From: an uncultured Oscillospiraceae bacterium
Lineage (GTDB): Bacteria > Bacillota > Clostridia > Oscillospirales > Ruminococcaceae
Assembly: GCA_934481445.1 (NCBI GenBank)
Contig: CAKSPC010000001.1
Coordinates: forward strand, 54,462 to 118,461
Reading direction: 5' to 3'
Length of the DNA stretch: 64,000 bases
The notes under the pieces are model-generated. The model made no database searches and was not told the DNA's origin. It saw nothing but the letters and a program-made list of their open reading frames with translations. The position numbers and the translations under genes were made by a program. Positions 48,616 to 56,883 of this stretch are shown piece by piece; within the stretch, counting starts at the first letter, position 1; every line of letters begins with the position of its first letter.

Positions 48616-49041
48616 TCAGTGGCAGTGCTCGCAGTCGTGGCTCTCCTTGAAAATTTCGGGGTCGTATGCGATGCCGTTTTTGTCGTAATAATCCTTTATC
48701 GCCGCCTTGACCGCTTCCTCCGCGAGTACGGAGCAGTGTATCTTGTGCGCGGGCAGACCGTCCAGCGCCTCTACGACAGCCTTGTTTGTAAGCTCCAGCG
48801 CGTCGGAAAGGGGCTTGCCCTTTATCATCTCCGTCGCCATGCTGCTGCTTGCTATCGCCGAGCCGCAGCCGAATGTGCTGAACTTAACGTCCTCGATGAC
48901 GCCGTCCTTTATTTTAAGGAATATCTTCATGATATCCCCGCACTTTGCATTGCCTACCTCGCCTACGCCGTCCGCGTCCTCGATGGTGCCGACGTTGCGC
49001 GGGTTGGTGAAATGATCCATTACCTTCTCACTGTATAACAT
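48616..49041 (-). CDS. nifU: Iron-sulfur cluster scaffold NifU/IscU-like
   Basis: The 141-residue protein holds the three cluster ligands of IscU-type scaffolds: Cys 34 in NAKCGD, Cys 59 in STFGCGSAIASSS, and Cys 103 in KIHCSVLAEEA. A short C-terminal tail adds CEHCH. It receives sulfur from the cysteine desulfurase encoded just upstream (14-base overlap). The pair forms a minimal NIF-type cluster assembly system typical of anaerobes. Confidence 0.92.
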   Translation of the reverse strand: MLYSEKVMDHFTNPRNVGTIEDADGVGEVGNAKCGDIMKIFLKIKDGVIEDVKFSTFGCGSAIASSSMATEMIKGKPLSDALELTNKAVVEALDGLPAHKIHCSVLAEEAVKAAIKDYYDKNGIAYDPEIFKESHDCEHCH

Positions 49042-50221
49042 ACTTTCTCTTTCCCTCCTGAAGATCCTGCCATACCGGCGAGATCCGTCTAAGATATGCC
49101 ACTACCTCGGGCACCTGCTTTATAATATATTCAATTTCTTCCGGGGTGTTGTATTCCGACAGGGATAATCTCAGCGAGCCGTGAGCCACCTCATGCGGGC
49201 GGCCTATCGCCAGCAGAACATGGCTGGGGTCAAGCGAACCGCTGGTGCACGCCGAGCCCGACGAAGCGCAGATACCCTTTGCATCCAGCAGGAGCAGCAG
49301 GCTCTCGCCCTCGATACCCTCGAAGCACATATTTACATTGCCCGGCAGACGGGAAGTTCTGCTGCCGTTGAGCACGGAGTGAGATATTTCAGACAGCCCC
49401 TCGATGAGCCTGTCGCGCATTTTCGTGAGCTTTTTCATGTTTTCGGGGAGATTCTTTACGGCTTCACTCAGCGCCGCCGCCATTGAGCATATCCCCGCGA
49501 TGTTTTCTGTGCCCGCGCGCTTGCCGCGCTCCTGTGCGCCGCCCTCGATGAGATTGGAGAGCACTATCCCCCTGCGGACGTACAGCGCGCCCACGCCCTT
49601 GGGACCGTGGAACTTATGCGCGGACATCGACAGCATATCACATCCGATTTCCTTTACATCCAGCAGGATATGACCCGCCGCCTGAACCGCGTCGGTATGG
49701 AACACCACGCCCGCTTCGCGGCAGACCGCGGCTATCTCCTTTATCGGCATTACGGTGCCTATCTCGTTGTTCGCCGCCATTATCGTAACAAGGCAGGTGT
49801 CGGGGCGCATCGCCGCGCGGACATCCTCTGCGGTGACATATCCGTCGCCGTCGACATCCAGCAGCGTGACCTCGAACCCCATCTTTTCCAGCCGCTTCAG
49901 CGAATGCAGAATTGCGTGGTGCTCGGTCTTTTGGGAGATGATGTGCTTCCTGCCCCTGCGCGCGCCGCTCTCCGCCGCGGACAGAAGCGCCTGATTGTCG
50001 CTCTCGGAGCCGCCGGACGTGAAGTATATCTCACGGGGATCCGCGCCGATGCATTCCGCCACGGTCTGCCGCGCCTTGAACAGTGCTTCTGCTGCCTCCT
50101 GCCCGATGGTATGCAGCGAGGACGGGTTGCCGTAATTTTCCTCGAGATACGGCAGCATTGCCGCTATCGCCGCCTTGCTCATTTTTGTGGTCGCGGCATT
50201 GTCGGCGTATATTCTTTCCAC
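49028..50221 (-). CDS. nifS: Cysteine desulfurase NifS
   Basis: A GTG at 50221, seven bases after AAGGTGAT, gives 397 residues; a TTG further upstream is less likely. It has a PLP site with SAHKFHGPKG (Lys 203), the His in EHHAI near 102, and the catalytic Cys loop CASSGSACTSG. It converts cysteine to alanine and supplies sulfur to NifU. It is co-transcribed with nifU from a consensus promoter. Confidence 0.94.
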   Translation of the reverse strand: MERIYADNAATTKMSKAAIAAMLPYLEENYGNPSSLHTIGQEAAEALFKARQTVAECIGADPREIYFTSGGSESDNQALLSAAESGARRGRKHIISQKTEHHAILHSLKRLEKMGFEVTLLDVDGDGYVTAEDVRAAMRPDTCLVTIMAANNEIGTVMPIKEIAAVCREAGVVFHTDAVQAAGHILLDVKEIGCDMLSMSAHKFHGPKGVGALYVRRGIVLSNLIEGGAQERGKRAGTENIAGICSMAAALSEAVKNLPENMKKLTKMRDRLIEGLSEISHSVLNGSRTSRLPGNVNMCFEGIEGESLLLLLDAKGICASSGSACTSGSLDPSHVLLAIGRPHEVAHGSLRLSLSEYNTPEEIEYIIKQVPEVVAYLRRISPVWQDLQEGKRKYVIQ

Positions 50222-50250
50222 TTTGTTTATCACCTTTTTCAATACGTTAT

Positions 50251-50271
50251 ACTGACCGATAATATATCAGT
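50251..50271 (-). promoter_or_regulatory. Inverted repeat in nifS leader
   Basis: ACTGA and TCAGT arms with 11 bases between, placed about 5 to 25 bases after the predicted start site. It is a candidate operator, for example for an Rrf2/IscR-type regulator, though no regulator gene is adjacent. Confidence 0.4.
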
Positions 50272-50282
50272 GCAATAATGAA

Positions 50283-50311
50283 ATTATATCATATTGCACA
50301 TAAAATGTCAA
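50283..50311 (-). promoter_or_regulatory. nifS-nifU promoter
   Basis: Minus strand TTGACA (50311 to 50306) and TATAAT (50288 to 50283) with 17 bases between. The start site would be near 50276, giving a 55-base leader. Confidence 0.82.
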
Positions 50312-50327
50312 TAGAAAGCCCGTCAAT

Positions 50328-52025
50328 TTATATATTATTATCTATCCACTCGGCGCGCTTGATTATAAAATCTTTCAAATACTGTATCTGAAGTTCGTAG
50401 GTGTTCTCCTGCGCGTTCCATTCGGATGAATACCCTACCCGCTTGTCCCATATATCCCACACCTTGAAATTCTCCTCCTGCGAGGGATATATCTTCGCGG
50501 AATAGTTGTCGATGCTGTCCATCGCCGCCGAGATGAGTTCGTCGCGCACCTCGCTCCAGCGCGCCCTCATGCGCTCCCTGAATTCCTTGTTCTGCATGAG
50601 ATAATTCCCCCATGACGGACGTATGAACGCTTTCTCGCTGTCCGAGCCGATTATCGTCCATGTGTTGTAGTAGGAATTGTCCGCCATGTAGTTCCCGAAT
50701 GCAAGGTCAAAATCCCACACAGGCCCCATTTTTATCTTCCCACCGACGTCCTTTGTAAAGTAGCAGCTTCTGCGGAACGCGCTGTCGGTGTTGTTGGTAA
50801 GCTCCTGAATTATCACCCAGTCGACAAAGCTGTCGATGTCGATATACTCGCCGATGTCGCCGCCGTTTACGATGGCGTCGTCCGCGGCGTTGAACGCTTC
50901 GATTATCTCCTCCCGCTGTTCATCCGTTATTTTCTCCGGGGAGGGATAGATGAACGAAACAAAGTTCAGCATATCCGAATTTGTGTGGAAATAATCCACA
51001 CCCTCGGTGGTCACTCTGCTGTCAGCTCCGCCGACTTCAAGGAGATATCCGCATTTCTCCGTTTCATCAGACTGCTCGGTGATATTCACCCTGCTTTTCG
51101 CGACCTCCATGTGCTCGCCGATGGCGTACACGCCGCGGTATTCACCGTTGATAAACAGGTCTACGGGGTACTGCGCGGGCGTCCAGTCAAAATCCATGAC
51201 GCGGCTCATATCATACGCTACGGTGTTTCTTATCAGGGATTTGTCCGCGTAATTTGCAATGAGTATCCAGTCCTTGTTTGCGGCAAGTCCGAGCACCTCT
51301 GCCTTTTTGTCCAGCTTTATCCTATACGGCTTTTTCGCCCAGCCCCATGTTGAGTTGCCGCGGCCGCGTATCTTCCCGCTTACTTCCGTCAGACCCCGGG
51401 AGTACTCGGGGGCATGGGTGCAGTCTATCGAAATCGTCATGCCGATGTATTCGCCGCGGGGGATATCGTTAAGCGCCCTGCCGTCGGAAAGGTCAATGCT
51501 CACGATCGGCAGGAGCCCCTCAGTGCGCTGTGCGATAACGCTGTACGTCTTTTTATAACCTTTATCATCCGCCACCGTAAGCTTCTGCGGCTGCGTAAGG
51601 TCGGCGGGGCGGCTCTCCCCCGCGCCGCCGATGGAGCACTCCCCGTGCTCCGCCGAAGCGGAAAGCACAGCCGCAGCTAGGTCCTCGTCCGGGACGTAAT
51701 CCGTGCTGTATGTCACGGAAGCATACGCGCAGGCGCTCTCCTCGTCCACGGTGAAAATTATCTCCTGTCCGCCGCCCGCAACGGCGCTGACAGTTACCTC
51801 GCCCGCGTTATATTCGGGGTCGTTATACTCCGTGAGTTCCTCAGTTTCCACCGCGGAGGTTTCCCCGGGTAAATCCGAGGGTTCTTCCGAAATTTCGGGG
51901 GATGTTTCGCTCTGCGGCTTCGTGGTGATTATCAATATGCTTTCGGTCGTGCCGCTCTCCCCCGCCGTGCACGCCGTCATACACAGCGCAAGCAGCAGCG
52001 CCGTGAGTATCCTTGTTTTTTTCAT
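50328..52025 (-). CDS. CotH-family protein kinase-like lipoprotein
   Basis: ATG at 52025 gives 565 residues starting with a lipoprotein signal (ILTALLLALCMTAC with the lipid Cys near residue 19). A Ser/Thr/Glu-rich linker and a beta-rich part follow; the CotH domain spans about 190 to 540: RGRGNSTWGWAKKPYRIK, WILIANYADKSLIRN, YRGVYAIGEHMEV, and WDFDLAFGN with a catalytic Asp. CotH kinases phosphorylate coat proteins in Bacillus; secreted forms in gut Clostridia may modify surface proteins. Confidence 0.88.
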   Translation of the reverse strand: MKKTRILTALLLALCMTACTAGESGTTESILIITTKPQSETSPEISEEPSDLPGETSAVETEELTEYNDPEYNAGEVTVSAVAGGGQEIIFTVDEESACAYASVTYSTDYVPDEDLAAAVLSASAEHGECSIGGAGESRPADLTQPQKLTVADDKGYKKTYSVIAQRTEGLLPIVSIDLSDGRALNDIPRGEYIGMTISIDCTHAPEYSRGLTEVSGKIRGRGNSTWGWAKKPYRIKLDKKAEVLGLAANKDWILIANYADKSLIRNTVAYDMSRVMDFDWTPAQYPVDLFINGEYRGVYAIGEHMEVAKSRVNITEQSDETEKCGYLLEVGGADSRVTTEGVDYFHTNSDMLNFVSFIYPSPEKITDEQREEIIEAFNAADDAIVNGGDIGEYIDIDSFVDWVIIQELTNNTDSAFRRSCYFTKDVGGKIKMGPVWDFDLAFGNYMADNSYYNTWTIIGSDSEKAFIRPSWGNYLMQNKEFRERMRARWSEVRDELISAAMDSIDNYSAKIYPSQEENFKVWDIWDKRVGYSSEWNAQENTYELQIQYLKDFIIKRAEWIDNNI

Positions 52026-52060
52026 TCCGCCGTTTCCTTTCAGCTTTCCAACCATACCGA

Positions 52061-52084
52061 AAAAGCCGCCCCGCGTGGGACGGC
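52061..52084 (-). terminator. glmS terminator
   Basis: On the minus strand GCCGTCCC pairs with GGGGCGGC, followed by TTTTTC. It lies 7 bases after the glmS stop and just before cotH, which thus needs readthrough or its own start. Confidence 0.85.
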
Positions 52085-52090
52085 CGTGAT

Positions 52091-53920
52091 TTATTCCGTT
52101 GTTACCGATTTTGCAAGGTTTCTTGGCTTGTCGGGGTCGATGCCTCTCAGCACCGAGGTGTAGTACGCGATAAGCTGCAGCGCGCACACCGTCGGCAGGG
52201 GTATCAGCATATCGTCAAGCCCGGTGTCGATATCAAAGCGCAGGTCAACGGTATCGCTGCTGAATTCCGTGCCCTTTCGGCAGAGGGCAATTATCATCGC
52301 GCCGCGCGCCTTTACCTCCTCCATGTTGCTGATGGTTTTCGCGAGGATATCCGCCTGCGTAGCCACGGTGATAACGGGCACCTTGTCCTCGATAAGCGAT
52401 ATCGTGCCGTGCTTCAGCTCGCCCGCGGCATACGCCTCGGAATGTATGTAGGTTATTTCCTTGAGCTTCAGCGAGCCCTCCAGCGAAAGCGCGTAGTCGA
52501 AGCTCCTGCCGATAAAGAACAGGTTTTCAACATTCACAAGCTTGGACGCAATGAACTGGCACTCGGACTTTCTGTCGATGACATCCTGTATTGCCTTGGG
52601 GGAGGAGTATATCTGCGCGGTAAGGCGCTTCAGTTCCTCTTCGGATATCTTTCCACGGGCGAACGCCATTCTGAATGCCACAAGATACAGCATAGCTATC
52701 TGCACCGTGTATGCCTTTGTGGAAGCAACCGCGATCTCGGGTCCCGCAAGGGTATGAATGAACATATCCGCTTCGCGGGCGATGGCGCTGTATTTTACGT
52801 TTACAACGGCAAGGGTCTTTGCGCCGCGCTGTTTTGAAAGCTCCAGCGCCGCCTTGGTATCCGCAGTTTCGCCCGACTGCGACACGACGATAACAAGATC
52901 CTTATCACCGACAATGGGATCCATGTATCTGAACTCGCTCGCGACCTCGACAGTGACGGGCACCCGCGCCAGCTTCTCGATGGCGTAGCGCGCAACTATA
53001 CCCGCGTGCATCGCGGTTCCGCACGCAACGACGAAGATACGCTCGAATCCGCGCAGCATATCGTCCGTCAGTCCCGCAGCCGCAAAGTCGGGCACGCCGT
53101 TCTTCACGATGCTGTCCAGCGTCTTTTTGACAACCTCGGGCTGCTCGTGAATCTCTTTTATCATAAAATGCGGGAAGCCGCACTTCTGTGCGCGCTCAAC
53201 ATCCCACTCCGCAACGCTGACTTCCTTTTCGACGGGCAGTCCGTGCACGTCATAAAATTCCACGCCGTCCTTGCTCATGCAGATTATCTCGTCGTCCTCG
53301 AGGAGGACATAGTTCTTGGTATATTTTAGGAACGCGGGGATATCCGAAGCGATAAAGTTTTCGCCCTCGCCCTCGCCGACGATAAGCGGGCTGCCCTTTC
53401 TTGTGGCATATACCCTGTCGGGAAAATCCTTGAAAAGTATGCCGAGGGAATAGCTTCCCTCCAGCTCCTTAACGGTTTCAACAATGGCTTTCAGCGGGTT
53501 TCGCTCGGAGTAGTAATAATCCAGCAGGCAGGCGACCACCTCGGTATCCGTCTGCGAGATGAAAGTGTAACCCTTTTCGGTGAGAAATTCCTTAAGCTGT
53601 ATGTAATTTTCGATTATGCCGTTGTGCACAAGGGTAACGCGCCCGTTGCTGTGCGGGTGCGAATTTACGTCTGAGGGCTCGCCATGCGTTGCCCAGCGGG
53701 TGTGGCCTATGCCGCAGTGACCGACGGGGCTTCCCTCTTTCTCCAGCTTTTTGCGCATCTGCGTGAGCTTTCCGCGGGTCTTTACCGTCTTTATCTCATT
53801 GTTGTCCTCAAATACAGCGATGCCCGCGCTGTCGTAACCTCTGTACTCCAGCTTTTCAAGGCCGTCCATGAGCACCTCGGTGCAGTCACGGCAGCCGATA
53901 TATCCTACAATACCGCACAT
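52091..53920 (-). CDS. glmS: Glucosamine-6-phosphate synthase
   Basis: The 609-residue enzyme starts MCGIVGYIGCRD with the Cys 1 nucleophile of the glutaminase domain (about 1 to 240). Two SIS domains follow (about 280 to 600), with CGTAMHAG, VVSQSGETADTKAAL and the C-terminal DPDKPRNLAKSVTTE. It makes glucosamine-6-phosphate from fructose-6-phosphate and glutamine for cell wall synthesis. No glmS ribozyme fits in the short leader. Confidence 0.98.
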   Translation of the reverse strand: MCGIVGYIGCRDCTEVLMDGLEKLEYRGYDSAGIAVFEDNNEIKTVKTRGKLTQMRKKLEKEGSPVGHCGIGHTRWATHGEPSDVNSHPHSNGRVTLVHNGIIENYIQLKEFLTEKGYTFISQTDTEVVACLLDYYYSERNPLKAIVETVKELEGSYSLGILFKDFPDRVYATRKGSPLIVGEGEGENFIASDIPAFLKYTKNYVLLEDDEIICMSKDGVEFYDVHGLPVEKEVSVAEWDVERAQKCGFPHFMIKEIHEQPEVVKKTLDSIVKNGVPDFAAAGLTDDMLRGFERIFVVACGTAMHAGIVARYAIEKLARVPVTVEVASEFRYMDPIVGDKDLVIVVSQSGETADTKAALELSKQRGAKTLAVVNVKYSAIAREADMFIHTLAGPEIAVASTKAYTVQIAMLYLVAFRMAFARGKISEEELKRLTAQIYSSPKAIQDVIDRKSECQFIASKLVNVENLFFIGRSFDYALSLEGSLKLKEITYIHSEAYAAGELKHGTISLIEDKVPVITVATQADILAKTISNMEEVKARGAMIIALCRKGTEFSSDTVDLRFDIDTGLDDMLIPLPTVCALQLIAYYTSVLRGIDPDKPRNLAKSVTTE

Positions 53921-53972
53921 AATATATTTTCTCCTTAATCAAAGATTGTTTTATTATATTTATATTTATTTA

Positions 53973-54001
53973 AGTATATCACTATCGGCGGAAAAATTCA
54001 A
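53973..54001 (-). promoter_or_regulatory. glmS promoter
   Basis: Minus strand TTGAAT (54001 to 53996) and TATACT (53978 to 53973), 17 bases apart, giving a leader of about 45 bases. That is too short for the usual glmS ribozyme of about 170 bases, so regulation differs from Bacillus. Confidence 0.7.
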
Positions 54002-54033
54002 GTATTTTTCGGAATGAAATTCAAAATCAGCCC

Positions 54034-54062
54034 TTGAAAATTTATAAACAATATGGTATAAT
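54034..54062 (+). promoter_or_regulatory. Promoter of the GGDEF gene
   Basis: TTGAAA at 54034 and TATAAT at 54057, 17 bases apart, 37 bases ahead of the start codon. It is divergent from the glmS promoter. Confidence 0.75.
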
Positions 54063-54098
54063 GTGTATATATACCCTATCAGAAAGGAGCTGCACTCC

Positions 54099-55985
54099 AT
54101 GCTAAACGGAAAAAAGGTGATTGCGCTCTGCACCCCGACCATCGCGGATGAATCCTGCCATCAGTTTATAATCTCCCTCAACCGCAGCCTTCCGTCGGAT
54201 GACCACAGGCTCCTTGTTTTCGCAACATCCACGAACCTATACTGGCACACCCCCGACCAACTCGGCGAGTCGGCGATATTCGACCTGATAAACTACAGTA
54301 CCACGGACGTCATCATCGTTTTTCAGGAGAAGTTAAAATCCCCCGAAACCGTCGACCGCATTATAACACAGGCGCGTAACAACAATGTCCCCTGCATCGT
54401 CGTCGGGGAGCCGCATGACGGCGCCGTCAGCGCTGATTTCAGCTATGAAACGGGATTTGCGGGCATGGTGGAACACGTTCTGGATGTACATAAAGCAAAG
54501 CGCCCGCATTTCATCGCGGGATTTAAGGACAACGAATTTTCGGAGGCGAGAAAACGAGTTTTCATGCGGATGTGCCGTGAGCGCGGGATCTATGCCGACG
54601 AAAACTCCGTAAGTTACGGCGATTTCTGGACCAACCCCACCGTTGCGGCGGTAAAAAAGCTGCTGGAGCGGGAAACGCTTCCCGACGCGATAATCTGTGC
54701 GAACGACACCATGGCCATCGCCGCGACGAACACCCTTACCTCGGCGGGAGTCCGCGTGCCCGATGATATCATCGTCACGGGCTTCGACGGAATAAATGAC
54801 ATCAAGTTTTCCGTGCCGAGGATAACCTCATGCGTATGCAGCTACGAAAAAATGGCGCAGAAGGTCGCGGAGATAGCCGAAAAACTGCTCGACAAAGAGC
54901 CTGTAGAACAGCGTTATCTGATAACGCCCACGCCCATTCTTGCCGAAAGCTGCGGCTGCTGCAGGGAGCTGCCGATAAATGCGGCGAAAACCATCTGCGA
55001 CCTTAACGACCGCTTCTCCCGCTTCAGAAACGAAGAGCACCAGATGTACGAAATGTCCTCGCGGATACTCACCTGCACCACCATCGAGGACGTAGCCCGC
55101 GTGATGGACATGAACAATTTCTACGACATGAACTGCGTCCTGAAAAATAATTGCATCGACGAAACCGTCGACCCGTTCAGCGGAAGCTTCACCGACGGCT
55201 ACGGCGATACCGCGGTGGAGTTTTACGAAACCGACACACACACGATACACGAACCGCGCCTGTTCAGCACAAGGAACTACATCCCCGAAATATCCGAGAT
55301 ACTCACCGATCACAGAACGCCGATAATTTTCTGCGGTCTGAATATGCGCGATATCCCGCTGGGATACTGCTGCTTCCACTTCCACAATGATGAGATTGCA
55401 AACTACACCAAGGTCGCGCAGATAGTGAATGCGCTCAACAACGCCATCGGCGGGTTCAGAAATATGAGATATCAGCAGTATCTTACACGTCAGATCGAGG
55501 AGATGTACCGCCTCGACGCGCTGACCTCGCTGTACAACCGCGGCGGATTTATAAACGAATACCGCAGGCGCATAGCGCAGGATCCCGACTGCACTCAGAT
55601 AATGACCGTGATACTCACCGACCTCGACGGGCTGAAAATAATCAACGACAATTTCGGTCACGACGAGGGCGACTACGCCATCAAAACCGCCGCGGAGGCG
55701 ATACGAAAATGCTGCCCCAAGGATACGCTGTGCGTTAGATTCGGCGGTGACGAAATGCTGGCGGTTTACTTCGGCAGGCTTGATCAGGATAAGCTGCGGG
55801 AGGATTTCGAGCGGTTCTTCGACGAACGCAACGCCGTTTCGGGCAAGCCGTACAGGGTGTCCTCCAGCATAGGAATTTACGAATGCAGCGGCAAGAACGA
55901 AATCGACTTTGACGAGCTTATCAGAAAATCCGACAAGCTTATGTATTTCGACAAGGCGCGCAAGAAAGGAAAGGTGCTTAAATAA
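54099..55985 (+). CDS. LacI-type sensor fused to diguanylate cyclase
   Basis: ATG at 54099 after AAAGGAG gives 628 residues. About 1 to 280 form a periplasmic-binding-like sensor as in LacI regulators (VDRIITQARNNNVPCIVVGE, then ICANDTMAIAATNTLTSAGV and VTGFDGI), but without helix-turn-helix or signal peptide, so it works in the cytoplasm. A middle domain (about 300 to 450) follows, then GGDEF (LTSLYNRGGF, and RFGGDEMLAVY with GGDEM). It would make cyclic di-GMP in response to a small ligand, probably a sugar. Confidence 0.88.
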   Translation: MLNGKKVIALCTPTIADESCHQFIISLNRSLPSDDHRLLVFATSTNLYWHTPDQLGESAIFDLINYSTTDVIIVFQEKLKSPETVDRIITQARNNNVPCIVVGEPHDGAVSADFSYETGFAGMVEHVLDVHKAKRPHFIAGFKDNEFSEARKRVFMRMCRERGIYADENSVSYGDFWTNPTVAAVKKLLERETLPDAIICANDTMAIAATNTLTSAGVRVPDDIIVTGFDGINDIKFSVPRITSCVCSYEKMAQKVAEIAEKLLDKEPVEQRYLITPTPILAESCGCCRELPINAAKTICDLNDRFSRFRNEEHQMYEMSSRILTCTTIEDVARVMDMNNFYDMNCVLKNNCIDETVDPFSGSFTDGYGDTAVEFYETDTHTIHEPRLFSTRNYIPEISEILTDHRTPIIFCGLNMRDIPLGYCCFHFHNDEIANYTKVAQIVNALNNAIGGFRNMRYQQYLTRQIEEMYRLDALTSLYNRGGFINEYRRRIAQDPDCTQIMTVILTDLDGLKIINDNFGHDEGDYAIKTAAEAIRKCCPKDTLCVRFGGDEMLAVYFGRLDQDKLREDFERFFDERNAVSGKPYRVSSSIGIYECSGKNEIDFDELIRKSDKLMYFDKARKKGKVLK

Positions 55986-56069
55986 CATATCACTCCCCCG
56001 CATGGATAAGCTAAAAAATCTTCAGACAACACTTAACTCTACACATCAAAACAAAAAAGAGGTATCAGT

Positions 56070-56786
56070 ATGAATTTCAAAAAAATTTTCAGCGCTCTGT
56101 CCATTGCAGGCATTCTTTCCATCGCAGGCTGTTCCGCAGCTCCCGAAACCGCAGATATGACGCAGATAAGCGATACCGCCATGCCGTCGCCGTTTGAATA
56201 CAGCGACGGCGATCAGAACGACAGTTTCTATCACCCGTGCATTGCAAAATTCGATAACATAATTGATTTAGTGTATGATCTGGCGCATGACAGCGCGGCT
56301 TTTCAGACATGGGCGGAGGAAATGAACCAAATCGAAACGCCTTGCCGTATAGACGAATTCGTCAACATTTACTCGTTTATGGTGCACTTTAACATTTCGG
56401 CGGAGGATGTCTGCGCCGCTCTCCAAGAATATAACGGTATGCAGGAGCAATGGCAGGATGAACGCGGCATTCCCATAAATCCTACCACATACTACTCCGA
56501 GGAAGATCTTGAAGCGCTTAAAAGCGGCGACATGGCAGCTGTCACAAAGCACTTTGCTTCGGAATATTCGATAGTTGTCGGCGACAATATCTATTCTCCG
56601 AATTGGATTTATTATCACACCGCTGATGATTATGCCGCCTGCGGAATTACCGCCGATGAAATAAAGGCGCATATAGATCAATACTCCGAAATCAATTTGG
56701 AAGCGGACGCATTATCCGCGTTTGAAAGCAAAATTTCCGATTACATCGGCGAAACCGTTTCGCTCGCCCGCGAAAATACCGATTAA
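56070..56786 (+). CDS. Lipoprotein of unknown function
   Basis: ATG follows GAGGTATCAGT. The 238-residue product has a lipoprotein signal (ALSIAGILSIAGC, lipid Cys 21) and a helical body with many acidic and Tyr residues (EDVCAALQEYNGMQEQW). No family recognised. It has its own terminator and stands alone. Confidence 0.72.
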   Translation: MNFKKIFSALSIAGILSIAGCSAAPETADMTQISDTAMPSPFEYSDGDQNDSFYHPCIAKFDNIIDLVYDLAHDSAAFQTWAEEMNQIETPCRIDEFVNIYSFMVHFNISAEDVCAALQEYNGMQEQWQDERGIPINPTTYYSEEDLEALKSGDMAAVTKHFASEYSIVVGDNIYSPNWIYYHTADDYAACGITADEIKAHIDQYSEINLEADALSAFESKISDYIGETVSLARENTD

Positions 56787-56805
56787 ATTTCAGCACATAT
56801 AACAA

Positions 56806-56842
56806 AAAGCCCGAAACGACTAAATTACCGTTTCGGGCTTTG
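56806..56842 (+). terminator. Bidirectional terminator after the lipoprotein gene
   Basis: AGCCCGAAACG pairs with CGTTTCGGGCT over 11 bp. A-tracts and T-tracts on both sides let it serve the lipoprotein gene and the convergent glgB gene. Confidence 0.85.
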
Positions 56843-56856
56843 ATTATTAATTCGCT

Positions 56857-56883
56857 CCCGCCACTGCAGGCGGGAATTTTTTA
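56857..56883 (+). terminator. Second terminator facing glgB
   Basis: CCCGCC/GGCGGG stem with 6-base loop followed by AATTTTTTT on the plus strand. It overlaps the glgB stop codon by 3 bases and backs up the previous terminator. Confidence 0.75.

Noticed and set aside
53921-54060. Possible glmS ribozyme upstream of glmS
   Set aside because: The leader is about 45 bases from the predicted start site and shows none of the conserved ribozyme core.
54828-56003. Minus-strand frame of 391 codons opposite the GGDEF gene
   Set aside because: It is an antisense shadow; the GGDEF protein has recognisable domains and a promoter.
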